Shown: in pieces, positions 32,340-64,000 of the stretch | Position numbering within the stretch: position 1 is the stretch's first letter | How the letters are laid out: the number at the start of each line of letters is the position of its first letter | From: Atherinomorus stipes | Taxonomy: Eukaryota; Chordata; Actinopteri; Atheriniformes; Atherinidae | Length of the DNA: 64,000 nucleotides | Reading direction: 5' to 3' | Assembly: GCA_023101725.1 (NCBI GenBank) | Contig: JALJCO010008638.1 | Location: 117,001 to 181,000 of the forward strand | Position numbers and translations under genes: made by a program | The notes under the pieces: generated by a model | Told to the model about the DNA's origin: nothing | Database searches by the model: none | Seen by the model: only the letters and a program-made list of their open reading frames with translations

Positions 32340-34752
32340 AAGAACATCCATCAGAACCAGAACCAGGAAGGAAAACCTCCATCGGGACCAGAACCAGGAG
32401 AAAAACCACCATCAGGACCAGAACCAGGACAGAAAACCTCCATCAGGACCAGAACCAGGACAGAAAACCTCCATCAGGACCAGAACCAGGACAGAAAACC
32501 TCCATCAGGACCAGAACCAGGACAGAAAACCTCCATCAGGACCAGAACCAGGACAGAAAACCTCCATCAGGACCAGAACCAGGACAGAAAACCTCCATCA
32601 GGACCAGAACCAGGAGAAAAACCTCCATCAGGACCAGAACCAGGACAGAAAACCTCCATCAGGACCAGAACCAGGACAGAAAACCTCCATCAGGACCAGA
32701 ACCAGGAAAGAAAAACCTCCATCAGGACCAGAACCAGGACAGAAAACCTCCATCAGGACCAGAACCGGGAAGGAAAACCTCCATCAGGACCAGAACCAGG
32801 AGAAAAACCTCCATCAGAACCAGAACCGGGAAGGAAAACCTCCATCTGGACCAGAACCAGGACAGAAAACCTCCATCAGGACCAGAACCGGGAGAAAAAC
32901 CACAATCAGGACCAGAACCAGGAGAAAAACCACCATCAGGACCAGAACCAGGAAAGAAAACCACCATCAGGACCAGAACCAGGAGAAAAACCTCCATCAG
33001 GACCAGAACCAGGAAAGAAAACCTCCATCACGACCAGAACCAGGAGAAAAACCACCATCAGGACCAGAACCAGGAGAAAAACCTCCATCAGGACCAGAAC
33101 CAGGAAGCAAAACCTCCATCGGGACCAGAACCAGGAAAGAAAACCTCCATCAGGACCAGAACCAGGACAGAAAACCTCCATCAGGACCAGAACCAGGACA
33201 GAAAACCTCCATCAGGACCAGAACCAGGAAAGAAAAACCTCCATCAGGACCAGAACCAGGACAGAAAACCTCCATCACGACCAGAACCAGGAGAAAAACC
33301 TCCATCAGAACCAGAACCGGGAAGGAAAACCTCCATCTGGACCAGAACCAGGACAGAAAACCTCCATCAGGACCAGAACCGGGAAGGAAAACCTCCATCG
33401 GGACCAGAACCAGGAAGGAAAACCTCCATCGGGACGAGAACCAGGACAGAAAAACCTCCATCGGGACCAGAACCGGGAAGGAAAACCTCCATTAGGACCA
33501 GAACCAGGACAGAAAACCACCATCAGGACCAGAACCAGGAGGGAAAACCTCCAACAGGACCAGAACCAGGAAGGTAAACCTCCATCAGGACCAGAACCAG
33601 GGAGACAAACCTCCATCAGGACCAGAACCAGGACAGAAAACCTCCATCAGGACCAGAACCAGGACAGAAAACCTCCATCAGGACCAGAACCAGGACAGAA
33701 AACCTCCATCAGGACCAGAACCGGGAAGGAAAACCTCCATCAGGACCAGAACCAGGAGAAAAACCTCCATCAGAACCAGAACCGGGAAGGAAAACCTCCA
33801 TCAGGACCAGAACCAGGACAGAAAACCTCCATCAGGACCAGAACCGGGAGAAAAACCACAATCAGGACCAGAACCAGGAGAAAAACCTCCATCAGGACCA
33901 GAACCAGGAAAGAAAATCTCCATCACGACCAGAACCAGGAGAAAAACCACCATCAGGACCAGAACCAGGAAGCAAAACCTCCATCAGGACCAGAACCAGG
34001 AAAGAAAACCTCCATCAGGACCAGAACCAGGACAGAAAACCTCCATCAGGACCAGAACCAGGACAGAAAACCTCCATCAGGACCAGAACCAGGAAAGAAA
34101 AACCTCCATCAGGACCAGAACCAGGACAGAAAACCTCCATCACGACCAGAACCAGGAGAAAAACCTCCATCAGAACCAGAACCGGGAAGGAAAACCTCCA
34201 TCTGGACCAGAACCAGGACAGAAAACCTCCATCAGGACCAGAACCGGGAAGGAAAACCTCCATCGGGACCAGAACCAGGAAGGAAAACCTCCATCGGGAC
34301 CAGAACCAGGACAGAAAAACCTCCATCGGGACCAGAACCGGGAAGGAAAACCTCCATTAGGACCAGAACCAGGACAGAAAACCACCATCAGGACCAGAAC
34401 CAGGAGGGAAAACCTCCAACAGGACCAGAACCAGGAAGGTAAACCTCCATCAGGACCAGAACCAGGGAGACAAACCTCCATCAGGACCAGAACCAGGACA
34501 GAAAACCTCCATCAGGACCAGAACCGGGAAAGAAAACCTCCATCAGGACCAGAACCAGGACAGAAAACCTCCATCAGGACCAGAACCAGTAGAAAAACCT
34601 CCATCAGGACCAGAACCAGGACAGAAAACCTCCATCAGGACCAGAACCAGTAGAAAAACCTCCATCAGGACCAGAACCAGGACAGAAAACCTCCATCAGG
34701 ACCAGAACCAGTAGAAAAACCTCCATCAGGACCAGAACCAGGAAGGGAAACC
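32340..34752. repeat. 31-bp minisatellite downstream of fbxo7, with a large internal duplication
   Basis: Units carry ACCAGAACCAGGACAGAAAA and CCTCCATCAGG with GGGAAGG, GGAGAA and GGAAAG variants. Blocks at 33130-33616 recur in the same variant order at 33995-34481. Confidence 0.96.
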
Positions 34753-35139
34753 TACAGTGGAGGTTCAGCATGTTGAAGGATTATTTGTTGTCAAAGAAAA
34801 TTAACATTGTTTATTAAGATTACATAATGTTTTGTTTTACATATCAAGTTGTTTTTGTTGTTGAATTTAGTTTTGTTAAAATTATATTTCAGTAATTTTC
34901 AAATTAAATCAAACATAGAAAAGTTATTGATTTTAAAAATACAAAAAAAATATTTTAATTTCATATATGATAATCTATCCGTAACTTTTTTTCCTTGTAA
35001 GACTTTCATATGTTGACTTTTTTTTCTTAGCTTTTGTTTTGTTTTTTATCTTTTATGATTTATTTAAAAACACGGAAATGTAAAAGACTAAAATTACATG
35101 TTCAGTAATTAAAAATTAATTTTAGTTTCCGGTCTCCTC
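34753..35139. other. AT-rich spacer
   Basis: No feature recognised between the array and the KIAA0930 upstream region. Confidence 0.4.
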
Positions 35140-36528
35140 GAGTTCGTGAGGTAGATGACGTCATCTTTTGTCTGAAAACAAAAGGTGCACTCGTTTAAAC
35201 TCATCGTTTTAACCTGCAGCTGGGTGCAGCCTGGGCGGGCGGAGTTTGCTGCGGCGCGTCGGTGTAATGTCGAATTTGGTCACAGGTCTGAAAACGGGAC
35301 CTCTTCCAAGTAACGCGTCAAACCGGATGTGGAAACAACGTGAATGTGGTGGAAAAGTAAAATCTCACTTTTTAATTTTTTTTTAAAAAATAAGCTATTC
35401 TTTACAGTATCCAAAATAAATAAATAAATAAAAATACCAACATCAAGTAATATTGTAAGTTAAGGATAATACGTCAATCCTTACCGTTTTTTTTAATATA
35501 TAAAACAGGATAACTAATATTTATAAGCATATAAAATAATTAATCAAATAAAGACTAAATTTGTAGCATAGATATACGGTTTTTATAAGCTCTCCGGCTA
35601 GCTAACAGCCAGTTGACTGACGTCAGTGCAGGCGCGAGACGACCGTTATCGGTAAGCTTGCTCTTTTGCCGATTTCACCGGCTAGCTTCAGCTAGCGTCA
35701 GCTTGCAGGTTGTCGGGGAAAGTGTGTGAGTGTTAAATCGCGGCAGTGTACCAGCCTGTGTTGTTTTACAGGGTCACGTTTGTGTCGCTTTCCGGTGTAC
35801 TGTCATTTCAGCGTACTTGTCAGAGTAGTACGTGTTGCGTTATTGCGCATGAGCTTCACGGGCTCCCCTGCCGCGTATGTTCGATATATTCTTTTCATTT
35901 ATTTAAAAAGTGTGGAAGAATATTTTCAGACTTACGGTAGCATAATGTACTCATTTTTTTCCGTTGACATGTGCTTTACTAGGGTGTACTTTTTCAAATA
36001 AAGACGTTTTTCTGAATAAGGGGGGAACACTTCCGATCCCAAACTCACATTGACCAAAATATAAACCATTTCTAAACATATTTTACACATTTCACATTTA
36101 TTGTTGATATATATTTGAGAAAATGTAATATTCCAGGCGGATTCAGGCCACCCTGGTCACCGGATGCGATGGGTAACAGAATCCTCCGCCACACCGCACC
36201 GCGCTCCGGGTTCAGCCCGTGTGTGAGCGCCGTTCCGCGGTTCTGTCTCTTTAAAAGCGTCTTGTTGATAAAAGGAGTGAGAGAGGGGTGTTTCCAGCTG
36301 ATCTGACAACAGAAGGACCCGAGGCTGCCTCAGCAGACCGACCAGCCCGCGCTGTTCTGGGCCAGCACGGCGGAGCGCCGGTCGCTACCTCCCGGTAGCT
36401 CTCAGAACCGTCCCCCGCTCCAGCTCAGAGGACCCGGGGAGGAATCCTCCTGTTAGCCGCCTGTTAGCAGCCGTGAACCGGTGCCTTCGGTCGCTGTTAG
36501 CCTGGACTGTCATGATCCCAGCGCGGAG
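35140..36528 (+). promoter_or_regulatory. KIAA0930 upstream region, with two CRE palindromes
   Basis: From about 36120 to 36528 the sequence is GC- and CpG-rich and leads into the ATG, as expected for a promoter and 5' UTR. Further upstream, perfect TGACGTCA palindromes lie at 35156-35163 and 35618-35625. The second is in a GC-rich stretch ending CGGTAAGC (about 35648-35655), which could be a donor of an untranslated exon. Promoter activity is inferred. Confidence 0.4.
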
Positions 36529-59661
<23,133 letters not shown>

Positions 59662-60346
59662 CAGAGCCGGACGCATCTCCACCAAGTGCCTCCTGCATCA
59701 GGCCGCCAGACATCAGCAGCGCCCCCCGGTGTCCGGGAGGGGTCCCGCAACCAAACAGCCGCTTCGCCCGGAGACGCTCCGCAGACAAACCAGCCATCCG
59801 AGAAGTGCCTCCTCTTCCGCCCGGTTCCCGCTCGTCTCCACGGAAACGGGCCTGGCGTCAGGATCACATGACCTCAGCGTGAGAAGGCACTGGCTGAACT
59901 CTGACCAGGAAGGAGAGGGAAGTGAAGAATGTGTGTTTTCCTGTAAATATTCCTGCTGCTTTACTCACGGAGACGCCTTGACTGAAGGTCGAGCTTTTAA
60001 CGACACGTCGGGGACTTTTGGGGTTTTTTTTACACTTGCTTTGGTGAAAGGGACGCTGGATCGCGACGCCCGGACGACGGCGGGGTCCGAACAAACCGAC
60101 GTCACCTTCTCTTCTCTCACCAACACGAAACTTTAACAGCTACACTTTTCTAGAGTTCAGCTAAACATGTAACGGTAGGATTAAATCAGCTGATAATTAA
60201 ACTGCAAGAGAAGAAGAAAATGACTGTTCTCATTTACAACCGTCTGGTTTTACGTTAAAAATGGGAATTCATGGAAAAGTGTTTAATTTTCTGGATGATG
60301 AACTTTAATTTCAGAATTCTGCAGTGAAAATAATTAATGTCTAAAT

Positions 60347-61106
60347 TAGAGATGCACCGATACTTGGATCAGATATCGGATGAATGAGGCCGATCCAGTC
60401 ATTTCTGTTAATCAATATCATAATAAATATACACTTTTAAGGATGCACGATATGGGAATTTTGGCTGATATCTGATATGCCGATATTTTGAAACTCATGT
60501 GGCCGTTATCGGTATTAAAGCTGGAAGAAAAAAATGAGCAGTCATTGCAAATAGCAGTTTTGTTATTTATATCCAACACTTTGAAAAATAGGGGTGGGAA
60601 AAATATCACGATATTTTCATATGCCAATATCAAATCAATTTTTAAAAACTTGTCTATTTTACTTACAAAATCTCCTGATATTTCATGAATTCTCGTAAGA
60701 TTTCATAACAGCACGATAAAATATTGCGAGATTTCGTCAAATAGATCAATTCTGCATTTATCAATGTCAGTATCATATCGGCATATGAAAATATTGCGAT
60801 ATTTCAATGCATCAATATTTTTTTCCCAATTTCTAAGTCGGTAAAAAAAAAGTTGTTGAAGTTTTTTTTTTTTTTTTAAGACTTTAGAAACAGCGGCCTG
60901 ATTGGTCAAATATCGGTGGGGTGGCTGATGTCCGATACTAAGTTTTAAGGCCGATACCAATAGGGAGCCGATTATATCGTGCATCCCTTACATTTATATC
61001 TGTTCATTTGTGACCTTTAAAAAAAAAAAAATGGATCAGTATCGGCCGATACACTCAGCCCAGGTATCGGTATCGGATTGAAAAAAACTAGATCGGTGCA
61101 CCTCTA
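60347..61106. mobile_element. Outer hAT-like MITE of a triple nest
   Basis: Ends TAGAGATGCACCGATACTTG and TAGATCGGTGCACCTCTA, complementary over about 14 bp. It is interrupted by the composite element at 60439-60989. Target duplication not resolved. Confidence 0.7.
60439..60989. mobile_element. Composite hAT-like MITE, third copy
   Basis: It begins AAGGATGCACGATATGGGAA and ends TATATCGTGCATCCCTT. The inner GGGGTGGGAAAAATATCACG MITE (about 60591-60835) is inserted at the same junction as in the copies at 37459 and 46620. Confidence 0.75.
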
Positions 61107-62367
61107 AATAATAAAATAAAACGTTATTTTATATAAAAAGGACACTATAATTTAAATTCTGACTTCGTCCACAAAAAAATGACATTTCAAATTTGAGAAA
61201 TTCGCTAAATTAATTTTAAAACAAATTATCGCATCATTTTGTAAAGTTTTATTTTTTGCTGAATCAAATCTAAAAAAATTTAACTTGGACAAAAGTTTTC
61301 TGTAATTTAAATATTTAGTTTATTAAACAGAATCAAACTCGTCAGTATTGATTTTCACTTCGTGTGAATTAAGCTGTTAAAGCAGATTTGTGGATTTTTG
61401 ACGACGCGCTGCAACTGACTCCGACTTTGACGACTTTTACAGACTCAAATTTGACGTCACTCGTAAAACTTGATGAATTTAAAGGGAAAAACCCAAAAAG
61501 CAGTTTTTAGAAACCTGCTGAAAGAAAAGTTTTTTTCTCTCAGTGTGCTCCTGAAGCCTTAAACTTTATTGTCCTTTCACTTCACGTCAGAACGCAACCA
61601 GCTGGAATCAGTTCACGGCCACGTTTACCGTCTCGCTTTCAGCAGAAATAACTTAATTTTCCACCGAATATTGTTTTATTAAAGAATTTGAGACGTTAAA
61701 GTTTTTTTTTTCCCACATTATTTAGCTTTAAACATGTTTTTCCAAATACTTATTTTCTATAAAAGAGACATTTTTACACTTGAAACCTTTTTTCACTCGT
61801 TTTGTTTTTCTAATTTAGTAATTTTGAGAAAATTTCTTCACATAAATTTCTGTAAAATTATTTAAATTTACAGAAATTACCATAAAATTTCCTGTTTTTA
61901 TTTGAATGAATCAGAACGTGTTTTCCTTTCTGACGTCATCACACAGATGTTTTTTAAAGTTGCTCTTTCATCCCTGAGCTCTGGAAACCTGATCACTCGT
62001 CAATATTTTAGCCAATAAACTACTTACACATTAAAAAGGAGGGAAAAGTTTCTCAGAACAAAGTGACGTTTGAGGTCTGACAGGATCGATAACTGTGATG
62101 GATCCGCGTCAGCTGTTATTGATCAGACGTTATCAGTGATAGAAGCCATGCTGATCGGTTTCTCCGTGGCGTTTTCCGATCGATCGCCTCCTCAGTGTTA
62201 TTGATGATGTAGTGTAGCGGTCCTCCGGCTGAATGTACGCTGATCAATATCCAGACGTTTGCACTGTAAAACGCTTTTAGAGCCTTTTGGAAGCTGTTTG
62301 TTAAAATGTTGAGTTGATGTGTTGGTACATCACGGCTTTTGTACACGGTTATTGTGCATGTTGGCCT

Positions 62368-62400
62368 TCCTCCTCCTCCTCCTCCTCCTCCTCTTCCTCT
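62368..62400. repeat. CCT trinucleotide microsatellite
   Basis: About nine CCT units with one TTCCT interruption. Confidence 0.9.
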
Positions 62401-62620
62401 GTTGCTCTTTCTAAACTCTGTACATTCTCCTCCTTTATTTACTGAAATACACGTTAGCAGAAAAACTGGCGTGTCGGCTGTTTTCTGGAACGATGTGCAG
62501 AGGACGAGCGGCCGGCGGTCCTCTGGCGCCGCCTGCTGGACGAACGTCAACATTTCAGCTTCATCAGAGTTCTGAGAGTCAAAAATCAGCTCCTCTTCAT
62601 CATCATCATCATCTACAGAG

Positions 62621-63009
62621 CAAGGTTATAATAGTTTTGGATTTTTCATTAGTCAAAATTAAATAAAAACTGAAACTTTTTGTTTTTCAATTCGGCTTTA
62701 GTCAGTTTTTTAAGCAGGTTTGCTCGTTTTTATTTTTGGGGAAATTTTTTTGTCATAGGTATTATTCTGGTGTGACATTCAAAATCATCAGAAAGTCACT
62801 CGAAATAAAAGCAGATTAAATAGAAATAGATTTCATATCAACCCAAAACCTGATGTGTTTAAATAAATTTACAAAAACTAAAACTAAGGATGTTTTTGCA
62901 ATAATTTAGTTTTTTAAAGACAATACAGTTTCAGTTGTCATTTTTATTTTAGTTAACGAAAATGTTTTTTCAATTTCAGCTTTTTAGTTAACAAAAAAAA
63001 ACCTTGCTG
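62621..63009. mobile_element. T-rich MITE with perfect 8-bp TSD
   Basis: It begins CAAGGTTATAATAGTTTTGG and ends AAAAACCTTGCTG. CTACAGAG flanks both sides exactly (62613-62620, 63010-63017). 8 bp fits a hAT-type insertion. A fragment of the same family is at 27065-27215. Confidence 0.8.
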
Positions 63010-63113
63010 CTACAGAGAAGCTGTAAATTTGGTGCAGTTGTCAGAAATGACCATAAATATCACGATAATCAGTTGATGTCCCAACACGATATAAAATAAT
63101 AAAGTGGAGAACA

Positions 63114-63272
63114 CTCCAGGACCTCCATCTGGACCCGGGACCTCCACCTGGACCCGGGACCTCCACCTGGACCCGGGACCTCCATCTGGACCCGGGACCT
63201 CCATCTGGACCCGGGACCTCCATCTGGACCCGGGTCCTCCACCTGGACCCGGGACCTCCACCTGGACCCGGG
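63114..63272. repeat. 19-bp minisatellite (GGACCTCCATCTGGACCCG)
   Basis: Eight near-identical units. Confidence 0.95.
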
Positions 63273-63439
63273 AGGCCTCTTTCTGAAACTACATTTGAAC
63301 ATTTCTTTAGAAAGCAGGAAAACATCTGGTTAGCTTTGACTTCCAGCTGTTTGACGCATAAATAATCCTGGAACAGACGAAGCAAAGAACCTGGACCGAT
63401 GACGCCACGCTGATGTGGAGAAGTTTAAATGTAAGTGGA

Positions 63440-64000
63440 TTCCAAAAGGCAGGAAGTATTCAGGAATCCAGCTTAGCCAAGATTTGGACCAGATTAATCT
63501 GAATTTTAAACCGGCCCTACAAAAAAATCCCAACAAATTTACAGAAGTGGGGGAAGATTATTGTTAAAATTAATATTTGCTGATGATGCTGCCTGTCATA
63601 ATACCATCCAGACTCTGTTTTCCTGACCTGAGGTTATATGGGTTCTTTAAAATGATGAAACTGGACAAATATTGGAAAAAAACAGACAAAAGAGCAGATT
63701 GGATGGAGAGCGAGCTATGTTTACCTTTCAGCCTAAAGCAGAAACTGTCTCAGAAGGACAGCATGTTAAACCCGATCTTAATACACTCTACGGACGTACG
63801 GACCAAGATACACGAATACCAACTACCACAGCAGTCACAGAAATACGCCCCCTTGTGGTTGAACCCGGCCTTTTGTATTAGGAAAACACTCATGCGCTGG
63901 AAGTGGCACATCTACGATGGGAGGTCTAGACAAAAATGGACTAAATCATTTGAAGAATTAAGAAGTCATTACGGACACTGGAAATATTTACAAATCAGAA
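63440..64000 (+). pseudogene. L1-type LINE ORF2 C-terminal fragment, runs off the window
   Basis: A plus-strand frame near 63690-63999 reads TDKRADWMESELCLPFSLKQ and later YAPLWLNPAFCIRKTLMRWK and KSFEELRSHYGHWKYLQIR. This resembles the C-terminal region of fish L1 ORF2 (W..iE, LW.NP, F.EL...YLQ.R patterns). The upstream part is frame-broken, so it is a dead fragment. Confidence 0.75.

Larger units (their letters stand above)
59662..62460 (+). other. kiaa0930: Probable KIAA0930 3' UTR (extent uncertain)
   Basis: No coding frame is recognisable after the TAG at 59661. AATAAA-like signals occur near 60421 and 61107 (inside or beside transposons), and the sequence keeps a UTR-like character to a CCT microsatellite (62368-62400) and an AATACA variant near 62445. 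The true end needs transcript data. The nested hAT-like elements at 60347-61106 would lie inside the UTR if it extends this far. Confidence 0.35.

Noticed and set aside
32279..33577. 432-codon frame rich in DQNQDRKPPSG
   Set aside because: 31-bp array; three units keep one frame open. No start context, no family.

Overview
The window is vertebrate nuclear DNA, almost certainly from a teleost and probably a percomorph-like fish. Three conserved animal genes can be read exon by exon with consensus splice sites. The spacers are full of fish-type DNA transposon remnants (hAT-like, Tc1-like and TTAA-flanked foldback elements), a fish L1 fragment, and a very heavy load of minisatellites. No prokaryotic, viral or CRISPR feature was seen. 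I did not find a new enzymatic or defence system.

Genes, left to right. (1) rtcb, minus strand, 7746-17736, 12 coding exons, 505 codons: the catalytic subunit of the tRNA-splicing ligase, with every known metal ligand and the GMP-accepting histidine intact. (2) fbxo7, plus strand, 19627-32120, 9 coding exons, 479 codons: SCF ubiquitin-ligase receptor with a UBL domain, an FP (PI31-like) domain, an F-box and a Pro/Arg-rich tail. (3) A KIAA0930 (C22orf9, DUF2045) orthologue, plus strand, 36529-59661, 10 coding exons, 421 codons: a conserved protein of unknown function. All three have human orthologues on chromosome 22. rtcb and fbxo7 stand head to head about 1.9 kb apart. They share no pathway that I can support; the grouping is synteny, not an operon.

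Region by region: 1-7385 is non-coding, with hAT-like elements and three copies of a TACGGAAGAGG-ended MITE. 7385-17800 is rtcb, with a 2.8-kb 16-bp-unit array in intron 8 and a 1.7-kb 27-bp-unit array in intron 1. 17.8-32.3 kb is the divergent promoter region and fbxo7, with a 3.4-kb 21-bp array in intron 6 and a 2.6-kb 62-bp array in intron 8. 32.3-36.5 kb is a 31-bp array plus the KIAA0930 promoter region. 36.5-59.7 kb is KIAA0930; its 14.2-kb first intron holds four arrays, and introns 3 and 6 hold one large array each. 59.7-64 kb is the 3' UTR, nested transposons and an L1 fragment running off the edge.

The most unusual signal is structural. Minisatellites make up roughly a third of the window, and several can be seen to have grown inside transposable elements. 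The clearest case is the 62-bp array in fbxo7 intron 8: it is the loop of a TTAA-flanked inverted-repeat element whose empty site is preserved in another copy of the host repeat at about 46.39 kb. A second notable signal is a hAT-like MITE family carrying the TCTCGCGAGA promoter motif in several copies. Very long reading frames over the arrays are artefacts of repeat periodicity.
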